NCBI GenBank assembly: GCA_032622095.1
Contig: CP136062.1
Coordinates: forward strand, 200,237,828-200,301,827
DNA from: Siphonodentalium dalli
Lineage: Eukaryota > Mollusca > Scaphopoda > Gadilida > Siphonodentaliidae
DNA: 64,000 nt
Direction of reading: 5' to 3'
This document shows, in pieces, positions 37,604 to 50,661 of the stretch. Every line of letters starts with the position of its first letter. Position 1 is the stretch's first letter. The notes below the pieces were generated by a model, which was given only the letters and a program-made list of their open reading frames with translations, was not told the origin of the DNA and did not search any database. The translations under genes and the position numbers were made by a program.

Positions 37604-40600
37604 GTCTACAGCACCCGAGATTCCCAGGCGGTCACCCATCCAGGTACTAACCGGGCTCGACGTTGCTTAACTTCGGTGATCGGACGAGAACCGGTGGTTT
37701 CAACGTGATATGGCCGTAGACATAAAGTCCCTGTAATTTAAACAGCATATGGCTCCACATCCACCTGTGTTTGAAAAATTGAAATGCAAAAGTTTTGTCT
37801 ACAGCACCCGAGATTCCCAGGCGGTCACCCATCCAGGTACTAACCGGGCTCGACGTTGCTTAACTTCGGTGATCGGACGAGAACCGGTGGTTTCAACGTG
37901 ATATGGCCGTAGACATAAAGTCCCTGTAATTTAAACAGCATATGGCTCCACATCCACCTGTGTTTGAAAAATTGAAATGCAAAAGTTTTGTCTACAGCAC
38001 CCGAGATTCCCAGGCGGTCACCCATCCAGGTACTAACCGGGCTCGACGTTGCTTAACTTCGGTGATCGGACGAGAACCGGTGGTTTCAACGTGATATGGC
38101 CGTAGACATAAAGTCCCTGTAATTTAAACAGCATATGGCTCCACATCCACCTGTGTTTGAAAAATTGAAATGCAAAAGTTTTGTCTACAGCACCCGAGAT
38201 TCCCAGGCGGTCACCCATCCAGGTACTAACCGGCTCGACGTTGCTTAACTTCGGTGATCGGACGAGAACCGGTGGTTTCAACGTGATATGGCCGTAGACA
38301 TAAAGTCCCTGTAATTTAAACAGCATATGGCTCCACATCCACCTGTGTTTGAAAAATTGAAATGCAAAAGTTTTGTCTACAGCACCCGAGATTCCCAGGC
38401 GGTCACCCATCCAGGTACTAACCGGGCTCGACGTTGCTTAACTTCGGTGATCGGACGAGAACCGGTGGTTTCAACGTGATATGGCCGTAGACATAAAGTC
38501 CCTGTAATTTAAACAGCATATGGCTCCACATCCACCTGTGTTTGAAAAATTGAAATGCAAAAGTTTTGTCTACAGCACCCGAGATTCCCAGGCGGTCACC
38601 CATCCAGGTACTAACCGGGCTCGACGTTGCTTAACTTCGGTGATCGGACGAGAACCGGTGGTTTCAACGTGATATGGCCGTAGACATAAAGTCCCTGTAA
38701 TTTAAACAGCATATGGCTCCACATCCACCTGTGTTTGAAAAATTGAAATGCAAAAGTTTTGTCTACAGCACCCGAGATTCCCAGGCGGTCACCCATCCAG
38801 GTACTAACCGGGCTCGACGTTGCTTAACTTCGGTGATCGAACGAGAACCGGTGGTTTCAACGTGATATGGCCGTAGACATAAAGTCCCTGTAATTTAAAC
38901 AGCATATGGCTCCACATCCACCTGTGTTTGAAAAATTGAAATGCAAAAGTTTTGTCTACAGCACCCGAGATTCCCAGGCGGTCACCCATCCAGGTACTAA
39001 CCGGGCTCGACGTTGCTTAACTTCGGTGATCGGACGAGAACCGGTGGTTTCAACGTGATATGGCCGTAGACATAAAGTCCCTGTAATTTAAACAGCATAT
39101 GGCTCCACATCCACCTGTGTTTGAAAAATTGAAATGCAAAAGTTTTGTCTACAGCACCCGAGATTCCCAGGCGGTCACCCATCCAGGTACTAACCGGCTC
39201 GACGTTGCTTAACTTCGGTGATCGGACGAGAACCGGTGGTTTCAACGTGATATGGCCGTAGACATAAAGTCCCTGTAATTTAAACAGCATATGGCTCCAC
39301 ATCCACCTGTGTTTGAAAATTGAAATGCAAAAGTTTTGTCTACAGCACCCGAGATTCCCAGGCGGTCACCCATCCAGGTACTAACCGGGCTCGACGTTGC
39401 TTAACTTCGGTGATCGGACGAGAACCGGTGGTTTCAACGTGATATGGCCGTAGACATAAAGTCCCTGTAATTTAAACAGCATATGGCTCCACATCCACCT
39501 GTGTTTGAAAAATTGAAATGCAAAAGTTTTGTCTACAGCACCCGAGATTCCCAGGCGGTCACCCATCCAGGTACTAACCGGGCTCGACGTTGCTTAACTT
39601 CGGTGATCGGACGAGAACCGGTGGTTTCAACGTGATATGGCCGTAGACATAAAGTCCCTGTAATTTAAACAGCATATGGCTCCACATCCACCTGTGTTTG
39701 AAAAATTGAAATGCAAAAGTTTTGTCTACAGCACCCGAGATTCCCAGGCGGTCACCCATCCAGGTACTAACCGGGCTCGACGTTGCTTAACTTCGGTGAT
39801 CGGACGAGAACCGGTGGTTTCAACGTGATATGGCCGTAGACATAAAGTCCCTGTAATTTAAACAGCATATGGCTCCACATCCACCTGTGTTTGAAAAATT
39901 GAAATGCAAAAGTTTGTCTACAGCACCCGAGATTCCCAGGCGGTCACCCATCCAGGTACTAACCGGGCTCGACGTTGCTTAACTTCGGTGATCGGACGAG
40001 AACCGGTGGTTTCAACGTGATATGGCCGTAGACATAAAGTCCCTGTAATTTAAACAGCATATGGCTCCACATCCACCTGTGTTTGAAAAATTGAAATGCA
40101 AAAGTTTTGTCTACAGCACCCGAGATTCCCAGGCGGTCACCCATCCAGGTACTAACCGGGCTCGACGTTGCTTAACTTCGGTGATCGGACGAGAACCGGT
40201 GGTTTCAACGTGATATGGCCGTAGACATAAAGTCCCTGTAATTTAAACAGCATATGGCTCCACATCCACCTGTGTTTGAAAAATTGAAATGCAAAAGTTT
40301 TGTCTACAGCACCCGAGATTCCCAGGCGGTCACCCATCCAGGTACTAACCGGGCTCGACGTTGCTTAACTTCGGTGATCGGACGAGAACCGGTGGTTTCA
40401 ACGTGATATGGCCGTAGACATAAAGTCCCTGTAATTTAAACAGCATATGGCTCCACATCCACCTGTGTTTGAAAAATTGAAATGCAAAAGTTTTGTCTAC
40501 AGCACCCGAGATTCCCAGGCGGTCACCCATCCAGGTACTAACCGGGCTCGACGTTGCTTAACTTCGGTGATCGGACGAGAACCGGTGGTTTCAACGTGAT

Positions 40601-42925
40601 ATGGCCGTAGACATAAAGTCCCTGTAATTTAAAACAGCATATGGCTCCACATCCACCTGTGTTGAAAATTGAAATGCAAAAGTTTTGTCTACAGCACCCG
40701 AGATTCCCAGGCGGTCACCCATCCAGGTACTAACCGGGCTCGACGTTGCTTAACTTCGGTGATCGGACGAGAACCGGTGGTTTCAACGTGATATGGCCGT
40801 AGACATAAAGTCCCTGTAATTTAAACAGCATATGGCTCCACATCCACCTGTGTTTGAAAAATTGAAATGCAAAAGTTTTGTCTACAGCACCCGAGATTCC
40901 AGGCGGTCACCCATCCAGGTACTAACCGGGCTCGACGTTGCTTAACTTCGGTGATCGGACGAGAACCGGTGGTTTCAACGTGATATGGCCGTAGACATAA
41001 AGTCCCTGTAATTTAAACAGCATATGGCTCCACATCCACCTGTGTTTGAAAAATTGAAATGCAAAAGTTTTGTCTACAGCACCCGAGATTCCCAGGCGGT
41101 CACCCATCCAGGTACTAACCGGGCTCGACGTTGCTTAACTTCGGTGATCGGACGAGAACCGGTGGTTTCAACGTGATATGGCCGTAGACATAAAGTCCCT
41201 GTAATTTAAACAGCATATGGCTCCACATCCACCTGTGTTTGAAAAATTGAAATGCAAAAGTTTTGTCTACAGCACCCGAGATTCCCAGGCGGTCACCCAT
41301 CCAGGTACTAACCGGGCTCGACGTTGCTTAACTTCGGTGATCGGACGAGAACCGGTGGTTTCAACGTGATATGGGCCGTAGACATAAAGTCCCTGTAATT
41401 TAAACAGCATATGGCTCCACATCCACCTGTGTTTGAAAAATTGAAATGCAAAAGTTTTGTCTACAGCACCCGAGATTCCCAGGCGGTCACCCATCCAGGT
41501 ACTAACCGGGCTCGACGTTGCTTAACTTCGGTGATCGGACGAGAACCGGTGGTTTCAACGTGATATGGCCGTAGACATAAAGTCCCTGTAATTTAAACAG
41601 CATATGGCTCCACATCCACCTGTGTTTGAAAAATTGAAATGCAAAAGTTTTGTCTACAGCACCCGAGATTCCCAGGCGGTCACCCATCCAGGTACTAACC
41701 GGGCTCGACGTTGCTTAACTTCGGTGATCGGACGAGAACCGGTGGTTTTCAACGTGATATGGCCGTAGACATAAAGTCCCTGTAATTTAAACAGCATATG
41801 GCTCCACATCCACCTGTGTTTGAAAAATTGAAATGCAAAAGTTTTGTCTACAGCACCCGAGATTCCCAGGCGGTCACCCATCCAGGTACTAACCGGGCTC
41901 GACGTTGCTTAACTTCGGTGATCGGACGAGAACCGGTGGTTTCAACGTGATATGGCCGTAGACATAAAGTCCCTGTAATTTAAACAGCATATGGCTCCAC
42001 ATCCACCTGTGTTTGAAAAATTGAAATGCAAAAGTTTTGTCTACAGCACCCGAGATTCCCAGGCGGTCACCCATCCAGGTACTAACCGGGCTCGACGTTG
42101 CTTAACTTCGGTGATCGGACGAGAACCGGTGGTTTCAACGTGATATGGCCGTAGACATAAAGTCCCTGTAATTTAAACAGCATATGGCTCCACATCCACC
42201 TGTGTTTGAAAATTGAAATGCAAAAGTTTTGTCTACAGCACCCGAGATTCCCAGGCGGTCACCCATCCAGGTACTAACCGGGCTCGACGTTGCTTAACTT
42301 CGGTGATCGGACGAGAACCGGTGGTTTCAACGTGATATGGCCGTAGACATAAAGTCCCTGTAATTTAAACAGCATATGGCTCCACATCCACCTGTGTTTG
42401 AAAAATTGAAATGCAAAAGTTTTGTCTACAGCACCCGAGATTCCCAGGCGGTCACCCATCCAGGTACTAACCGGGCTCGACGTTGCTAACTTCGGTGATC
42501 GGACGAGAACCGGTGGTTTCAACGTGATATGGCCGTAGACATAAAGTCCCTGTAATTTAAACAGCATATGGCTCCACATCCACCTGTGTTTGAAAAATTG
42601 AAATGCAAAAGTTTTGTCTACAGCACCCGAGATTCCCAGGCGGTCACCCATCCAGGTACTAACCGGGCTCGACGTTGCTTAACTTCGGTGATCGGACGAG
42701 AACCGGTGGTTTCAACGTGATATGGCCGTAGACATAAAGTCCCTGTAATTTAAACAGCATATGGCTCCACATCCACCTGTGTTTGAAAAATTGAAATGCA
42801 AAAGTTTGTCTACAGCACCCGAGATTCCCAGGCGGTCACCCATCCAGGTACTAACCGGGCTCGACGTTGCTTAACTTCGGTGATCGGACGAGAACCGGTG
42901 GTTTCAACGTGATATGGCCGTAGAC
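37604..42925 (-). rRNA. 5S rRNA: 28 tandem 5S rRNA genes, block with homopolymer indels
   Basis: Gene 3' ends on the plus strand: 37604, 37797, 37990, 38183, 38375, 38568, 38761, 38954, 39147, 39338, 39531, 39724, 39916, 40109, 40302, 40495, 40687, 40880, 41072, 41265, 41459, 41652, 41846, 42039, 42231, 42424, 42616, 42808; each gene is about 118 nt. Six copies have a one-base indel inside the gene (38183, 39147, 40880, 41265, 41652, 42424), and others have one in the spacer (near 39319, 39913, 40631, 40663, 42210, 42805). Every indel changes a run of identical bases, which suggests consensus error beside the gap rather than pseudogenes. Confidence 0.93.
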
Positions 42926-42977
42926 ATAAAGTCCCTGTAATTTAAACAGCATATGGCTCCACATCCACCTGTGTTTG

Positions 42978-42995
42978 AAAAATTGAAATGCAAAA
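42978..42995 (-). terminator. Pol III terminators of the prototype unit (T4 and backup T5)
   Basis: On the minus strand the gene is followed by AAAACTTTTGC (T4 at 42992-42995) and then CAATTTTTC (T5 at 42978-42982). Pol III ends at four or more T. The same pair is present in almost every unit. Confidence 0.85.
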
Positions 42996-43021
42996 GTTTT
43001 GTCTACAGCACCCGAGATTCC

Positions 43022-43039
43022 CAGGCGGTCACCCATCCA
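43022..43039 (-). promoter_or_regulatory. 5S internal promoter C box (prototype copy)
   Basis: 5S nt 80-97, TGGATGGGTGACCGCCTG; differs from the human C box at one base (GGGT for GGGA). Main TFIIIA contact region. Confidence 0.88.
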
Positions 43040-43054
43040 GGTACTAACCGGGCT

Positions 43055-43069
43055 CGACGTTGCTTAACT
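43055..43069 (-). promoter_or_regulatory. 5S internal promoter A box (prototype copy)
   Basis: 5S nt 50-64, AGTTAAGCAACGTCG; the human equivalent is AGCTAAGCAGGGTCG. The intermediate element (nt 67-72) lies at 43047-43052. Confidence 0.85.
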
Positions 43070-43142
43070 TCGGTGATCGGACGAGAACCGGTGGTTTCAA
43101 CGTGATATGGCCGTAGACATAAAGTCCCTGTAATTTAAACAG

Positions 43143-43148
43143 CATATG
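43143..43148 (-). promoter_or_regulatory. Upstream CATATG element at -30 to -25 (prototype copy)
   Basis: The spacer reads CCATATGCTGTTTAAATTACA before +1. An AT-rich element near -30 is a known external promoter part in several invertebrate and fungal 5S genes. Position -24 varies (C in most right-hand units, A in the left array and in units beside the deleted copies). Role inferred only. Confidence 0.5.
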
Positions 43149-46100
43149 GCTCCACATCCACCTGTGTTTGAAAAATTGAAATGCAAAAGTTTTGTCTACA
43201 GCACCCGAGATTCCCAGGCGGTCACCCATCCAGGTACTAACCGGGCTCGACGTTGCTTAACTTCGGTGATCGGACGAGAACCGGTGGTTTCAACGTGATA
43301 TGGCCGTAGACATAAAGTCCCTGTAATTTAAACAGCATATGGCTCCACATCCACCTGTGTTTGAAAAATTGAAATGCAAAAGTTTTGTCTACAGCACCCG
43401 AGATTCCCAGGCGGTCACCCATCCAGGTACTAACCGGGCTCGACGTTGCTTAACTTCGGTGATCGGACGAGAACCGGTGGTTTCAACGTGATATGGCCGT
43501 AGACATAAAGTCCCTGTAATTTAAACAGCATATGGCTCCACATCCACCTGTGTTTGAAAAATTGAAATGCAAAAGTTTTGTCTACAGCACCCGAGATTCC
43601 CAGGCGGTCACCCATCCAGGTACTAACCGGGCTCGACGTTGCTTAACTTCGGTGATCGGACGAGAACCGGTGGTTTCAACGTGATATGGCCGTAGACATA
43701 AAGTCCCTGTAATTTAAACAGCATATGGCTCCACATCCACCTGTGTTTGAAAAATTGAAATGCAAAAGTTTTGTCTACAGCACCCGAGATTCCCAGGCGG
43801 TCACCCATTCAGGTACTAACCGGGCTCGACGTTGCTTAACTTCGGTGATCGGACGAGAACCGGTGGTTTCAACGTGATATGGCCGTAGACATAAAGTCCC
43901 TGTAATTTAAACAGCATATGGCTCCACATCCACCTGTGTTTGAAAAATTGAAATGCAAAAGTTTTGTCTACAGCACCCGAGATTCCCAGGCGGTCACCCA
44001 TCCAGGTACTAACCGGGCTCGACGTTGCTTAACTTCGGTGATCGGACGAGAACCGGTGGTTTCAACGTGATATGGCCGTAGACATAAAGTCCCTGTAATT
44101 TAAACAGCATATGGCTCCACATCCACCTGTGTTTGAAAAATTGAAATGCAAAAGTTTTGTCTACAGCACCCGAGATTCCCAGGCGGTCACCCATCCAGGT
44201 ACTAACCGGGCTCGACGTTGCTTAACTTCGGTGATCGGACGAGAACCGGTGGTTTCAACGTGATATGGCCGTAGACATAAAGTCCCTGTAATTTAAACAG
44301 CATATGGCTCCACATCCACCTGTGTTTGAAAAATTGAAATGCAAAAGTTTTGTCTACAGCACCCGAGATTCCCAGGCGGTCACCCATCCAGGTACTAACC
44401 GGGCTCGACGTTGCTTAACTTCGGTGATCGGACGAGAACCGGTGGTTTCAACGTGATATGGCCGTAGACATAAAGTCCCTGTAATTTAAACAGCATATGG
44501 CTCCACATCCACCTGTGTTTGAAAAATTGAAATGCAAAAGTTTTGTCTACAGCACCCGAGATTCCCAGGCGGTCACCCATCCAGGTACTAACCGGGCTCG
44601 ACGTTGCTTAACTTCGGTGATCGGACGAGAACCGGTGGTTTCAACGTGATATGGCCGTAGACATAAAGTCCCTGTAATTTAAACAGCATATGGCTCCACA
44701 TCCACCTGTGTTTGAAAAATTGAAATGCAAAAGTTTTGTCTACAGCACCCGAGATTCCCAGGCGGTCACCCATCCAGGTACTAACCGGGCTCGACGTTGC
44801 TTAACTTCGGTGATCGGACGAGAACCGGTGGTTTCAACGTGATATGGCCGTAGACATAAAGTCCCTGTAATTTAAACAGCATATGGCTCCACATCCACCT
44901 GTGTTTGAAAAATTGAAATGCAAAAGTTTTGTCTACAGCACCCGAGATTCCCAGGCGGTCACCCATCCAGGTACTAACCGGGCTCGACGTTGCTTAACTT
45001 CGGTGATCGGACGAGAACCGGTGGTTTCAACGTGATATGGCCGTAGACATAAAGTCCCTGTAATTTAAACAGCATATGGCTCCACATCCACCTGTGTTTG
45101 AAAAATTGAAATGCAAAAGTTTTGTCTACAGCACCCGAGATTCCCAGGCGGTCACCCATCCAGGTACTAACCGGGCTCGACGTTGCTTAACTTCGGTGAT
45201 CGAACGAGAACCGGTGGTTTCAACGTGATATGGCCGTAGACATAAAGTCCCTGTAATTTAAACAGCATATGGCTCCACATCCACCTGTGTTTGAAAAATT
45301 GAAATGCAAAAGTTTTGTCTACAGCACCCGAGATTCCCAGGCGGTCACCCATCCAGGTACTAACCGGGCTCGACGTTGCTTAACTTCGGTGATCGGACGA
45401 GAACCGGTGGTTTCAACGTGATATGGCCGTAGACATAAAGTCCCTGTAATTTAAACAGCATATGGCTCCACATCCACCTGTGTTTGAAAAATTGAAATGC
45501 AAAAGTTTTGTCTACAGCACCCGAGATTCCCAGGCGGTCACCCATCCAGGTACTAACCGGGCTCGACGTTGCTTAACTTCGGTGATCGGACGAGAACCGG
45601 TGGTTTCAACGTGATATGGCCGTAGACATAAAGTCCCTGTAATTTAAACAGCATATGGCTCCACATCCACCTGTGTTTGAAAAATTGAAATGCAAAAGTT
45701 TTGTCTACAGCACCCGAGATTCCCAGGCGGTCACCCATCCAGGTACTAACCGGGCTCGACGTTGCTTAACTTCGGTGATCGGACGAGAACCGGTGGTTTC
45801 AACGTGATATGGCCGTAGACATAAAGTCCCTGTAATTTAAACAGCATATGGCTCCACATCCACCTGTGTTTGAAAAATTGAAATGCAAAAGTTTTGTCTA
45901 CAGCACCCGAGATTCCCAGGCGGTCACCCATCCAGGTACTAACCGGGCTCGACGTTGCTTAACTTCGGTGATCGGACGAGAACCGGTGGTTTCAACGTGA
46001 TATGGCCGTAGACATAAAGTCCCTGTAATTTAAACAGCATATGGCTCCACATCCACCTGTGTTTGAAAAATTGAAATGCAAAAGTTTTGTCTACAGCACC

Positions 46101-49100
46101 CGAGATTCCCAGGCGGTCACCCATCCAGGTACTAACCGGGCTCGACGTTGCTTAACTTCGGTGATCGGACGAGAACCGGTGGTTTCAACGTGATATGGCC
46201 GTAGACATAAAGTCCCTGTAATTTAAACAGCATATGGCTCCACATCCACCTGTGTTTGAAAAATTGAAATGCAAAAGTTTTGTCTACAGCACCCGAGATT
46301 CCCAGGCGGTCACCCATCCAGGTACTAACCGGGCTCGACGTTGCTTAACTTCGGTGATCGGACGAGAACCGGTGGTTTCAACGTGATATGGCCGTAGACA
46401 TAAAGTCCCTGTAATTTAAACAGCATATGGCTCCACATCCACCTGTGTTTGAAAAATTGAAATGCAAAAGTTTTGTCTACAGCACCCGAGATTCCCAGGC
46501 GGTCACCCATCCAGGTACTAACCGGGCTCGACGTTGCTTAACTTCGGTGATCGGACGAGAACCGGTGGTTTCAACGTGATATGGCCGTAGACATAAAGTC
46601 CCTGTAATTTAAACAGCATATGGCTCCACATCCACCTGTGTTTGAAAAATTGAAATGCAAAAGTTTTGTCTACAGCACCCGAGATTCCCAGGCGGTCACC
46701 CATCCAGGTACTAACCGGGCTCGACGTTGCTTAACTTCGGTGATCGGACGAGAACCGGTGGTTTCAACGTGATATGGCCGTAGACATAAAGTCCCTGTAA
46801 TTTAAACAGCATATGGCTCCACATCCACCTGTGTTTGAAAAATTGAAATGCAAAAGTTTTGTCTACAGCACCCGAGATTCCCAGGCGGTCACCCATCCAG
46901 GTACTAACCGGGCTCGACGTTGCTTAACTTCGGTGATCGGACGAGAACCGGTGGTTTCAACGTGATATGGCCGTAGACATAAAGTCCCTGTAATTTAAAC
47001 AGCATATGGCTCCACATCCACCTGTGTTTGAAAAATTGAAATGCAAAAGTTTTGTCTACAGCACCCGAGATTCCCAGGCGGTCACCCATCCAGGTACTAA
47101 CCGGGCTCGACGTTGCTTAACTTCGGTGATCGGACGAGAACCGGTGGTTTCAACGTGATATGGCCGTAGACATAAAGTCCCTGTAATTTAAACAGCATAT
47201 GGCTCCACATCCACCTGTGTTTGAAAAATTGAAATGCAAAAGTTTTGTCTACAGCACCCGAGATTCCCAGGCGGTCACCCATCCAGGTACTAACCGGGCT
47301 CGACGTTGCTTAACTTCGGTGATCGGACGAGAACCGGTGGTTTCAACGTGATATGGCCGTAGACATAAAGTCCCTGTAATTTAAACAGCATATGGCTCCA
47401 CATCCACCTGTGTTTGAAAAATTGAAATGCAAAAGTTTTGTCTACAGCACCCGAGATTCCCAGGCGGTCACCCATCCAGGTACTAACCGGGCTCGACGTT
47501 GCTTAACTTCGGTGATCGGACGAGAACCGGTGGTTTCAACGTGATATGGCCGTAGACATAAAGTCCCTGTAATTTAAACAGCATATGGCTCCACATCCAC
47601 CTGTGTTTGAAAAATTGAAATGCAAAAGTTTTGTCTGCAGCACCCGAGATTTCCAGGCGGTCACCCATCCAGGTACTAACCGGGCTCGACGTTGCTTAAC
47701 TTCGGTGATCGGACGAGAACCGGTGGTTTCAACGTGATATGGCCGTAGACATAAAGTCCCTGTAATTTAAACAGCATATGGCTCCACATCCACCTGTGTT
47801 TGAAAAATTGAAATGCAAAAGTTTTGTCTACAGCACCCGAGATTCCCAGGCGGTCACCCATCCAGGTACTAACCGGGCTCGACGTTGCTTAACTTCGGTG
47901 ATCGGACGAGAACCGGTGGTTTCAACGTGATATGGCCGTAGACATAAAGTCCCTGTAATTTAAACAGCATATGGCTCCACATCCACCTGTGTTTGAAAAA
48001 TTGAAATGCAAAAGTTTTGTCTACAGCACCCGAGATTCCCAGGCGGTCACCCATCCAGGTACTAACCGGGCTCGACGTTGCTTAACTTCGGTGATCGGAC
48101 GAGAACCGGTGGTTTCAACGTGATATGGCCGTAGACATAAAGTCCCTGTAATTTAAACAGCATATGGCTCCACATCCACCTGTGTTTGAAAAATTGAAAT
48201 GCAAAAGTTTTGTCTACAGCACCCGAGATTCCCAGGCGGTCACCCATTCAGGTACTAACCGGGCTCGACGTTGCTTAACTTCGGTGATCGGACGAGAACC
48301 GGTGGTTTCAACGTGATATGGCCGTAGACATAAAGTCCCTGTAATTTAAACAGCATATGGCTCCACATCCACCTGTGTTTGAAAAATTGAAATGCAAAAG
48401 TTTTGTCTACAGCACCCGAGATTCCCAGGCGGTCACCCATCCAGGTACTAACCGGGCTCGACGTTGCTTAACTTCGGTGATCGGACGAGAACCGGTGGTT
48501 TCAACGTGATATGGCCGTAGACATAAAGTCCCTGTAATTTAAACAGCATATGGCTCCACATCCACCTGTGTTTGAAAAATTGAAATGCAAAAGTTTTGTC
48601 TACAGCACCCGAGATTCCCAGGCGGTCACCCATCCAGGTACTAACCGGGCTCGACGTTGCTTAACTTCGGTGATCGGACGAGAACCGGTGGTTTCAACGT
48701 GATATGGCCGTAGACATAAAGTCCCTGTAATTTAAACAGCATATGGCTCCACATCCACCTGTGTTTGAAAAATTGAAATGCAAAAGTTTTGTCTGCAGCA
48801 CCCGAGATTCCCAGGCGGTCACCCATCCAGGTACTAACCGGGCTCGACGTTGCTTAACTTCGGTGATCGGACGAGAACCGGTGGTTTCAACGTGATATGG
48901 CCGTAGACATAAAGTCCCTGTAATTTAAACAGCATATGGCTCCACATCCACCTGTGTTTGAAAAATTGAAATGCAAAAGTTTTGTCTACAGCACCCGAGA
49001 TTCCCAGGCGGTCACCCATCCAGGTACTAACCGGGCTCGACGTTGCTTAACTTCGGTGATCGGACGAGAACCGGTGGTTTCAACGTGATATGGCCGTAGA

Positions 49101-50527
49101 CATAAAGTCCCTGTAATTTAAACAGCATATGGCTCCACATCCACCTGTGTTTGAAAAATTGAAATGCAAAAGTTTTGTCTACAGCACCCGAGATTCCCAG
49201 GCGGTCACCCATCCAGGTACTAACCGGGCTCGACGTTGCTTAACTTCGGTGATCGGACGAGAACCGGTGGTTTCAACGTGATATGGCCGTAGACATAAAG
49301 TCCCTGTAATTTAAACAGCATATGGCTCCACATCCACCTGTGTTTGAAAAATTGAAATGCAAAAGTTTTGTCTACAGCACCCGAGATTCCCAGGCGGTCA
49401 CCCATTCAGGTACTAACCGGGCTCGACGTTGCTTAACTTCGGTGATCGGACGAGAACCGGTGGTTTCAACGTGATATGGCCGTAGACATAAAGTCCCTGT
49501 AATTTAAACAGCATATGGCTCCACATCCACCTGTGTTTGAAAAATTGAAATGCAAAAGTTTTGTCTACAGCACCCGAGATTCCCAGGCGGTCACCCATCC
49601 AGGTACTAACCGGGCTCGACGTTGCTTAACTTCGGTGATCGGACGAGAACCGGTGGTTTCAACGTGATATGGCCGTAGACATAAAGTCCCTGTAATTTAA
49701 ACATCATATGGCTCCACATCCACCTGTGTTTGAAAAATTGAAATGCAAAAGTTTTGTCTACAGCACCCGAGATTCCCAGGCGGTCACCCATCCAGGTACT
49801 AACCGGGCTCGACGTTGCTTAACTACGGTGATCGGACGAGAACCGGTGGTTTCAACGTGATATGGCCGTAGACATAAAGTCCCTGTAATTTAAACAGCAT
49901 ATGGCTCCACATCCACCTGTGTTTGAAAAATTGAAATGCAAAAGTTTTGTCTACAGCACCCGAGATTCCCAGGCGGTCACCCATCCAGGTACTAACCGGG
50001 CTCGACGTTGCTTAACTTCGGTGATCGGACGAGAACCGGTGGTTTCAACGTGATATGGCCGTAGACATAAAGTCCCTGTAATTTAAACAGCATATGGCTC
50101 CACATCCACCTGTGTTTGAAAAATTGAAATGCAAAAGTTTTGTCTACAGCACCCGAGATTCCCAGGCGGTCACCCATCCAGGTACTAACCGGGCTCGACG
50201 TTGCTTAACTTCGGTGATCGGACGAGAACCGGTGGTTTCAACGTGATATGGCCGTAGACATAAAGTCCCTGTAATTTAAACAGCATATGGCTCCACATCC
50301 ACCTGTGTTTGAAAAATTGAAATGCAAAAGTTTTGTCTACAGCACCCGAGATTCCCAGGCGGTCACCCATCCAGGTACTAACCGGGCTCGACGTTGCTTA
50401 ACTTCGGTGATCGGACGAGAACCGGTGGTTTCAACGTGATATGGCCGTAGACATAAAGTCCCTGTAATTTAAACAGCATATGGCTCCACATCCACCTGTG
50501 TTTGAAAAATTGAAATGCAAAAGTTTT

Positions 50528-50586
50528 GTCTACAGCACCCGAGATTCCCAGGCGGTCACCCATCCAGGTGTGATATGGCCGTAGAC
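50528..50586 (-). pseudogene. 5S rRNA: Internally deleted 5S copy 1 (59 nt left)
   Basis: 5S nt 18-76 are missing; nt 1-17 join nt 77-118 at 50569/50570 (ccaggt|gtgatatgg). The A box and intermediate element are lost and the C box is kept, so Pol III assembly should fail. The upstream spacer has the -24 A variant (catcatatgg). The neighbouring unit lacks the gaaacattg and cccgtccatg variants seen beside the other four, so this is a separate branch. Confidence 0.95.
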
Positions 50587-50661
50587 ATAAAGTCCCTGTA
50601 ATTTAAACATCATATGGCTCCACATCCACCTGTGTTTGAAAAATTGAAATGCAAAAGTTTT

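Larger units (their letters stand above)
43001..43118 (-). rRNA. 5S rRNA: Prototype 5S rRNA gene (consensus copy)
   Basis: Shown as the reference copy. 118 nt from GTCTACGGCC to GCTGTAGAC; the two ends pair perfectly (GTCTAC/GTAGAC) as helix I of 5S rRNA. Alignment to human 5S (about 121 nt) is straightforward through GTTAGTAC, GGATGGG and GACCGCCTGGGAAT. The T4 terminator is 5 nt past the helix, so the primary transcript should carry a 3' trailer of about 9 nt that needs trimming, unlike human 5S, where the T run abuts the gene. Drosophila pre-5S has a comparable trimmed trailer. Confidence 0.97.
43001..50452 (-). rRNA. 5S rRNA: 39 tandem 5S rRNA genes, exact 193-bp period
   Basis: Gene 3' ends at 43001 + 193n (n = 0 to 38), each 118 nt. 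The gene copies show only substitutions: cccattcagg at 43773, 48212 and 49370; tctgcag at 47633 and 48791; gatcgaacg at 45124 (also earlier at 38761); taactacgg at 49756. The last disrupts the A-box neighbourhood. Transcripts would supply 5S rRNA to the large ribosomal subunit after TFIIIA/TFIIIC/Pol III transcription. Confidence 0.97.
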
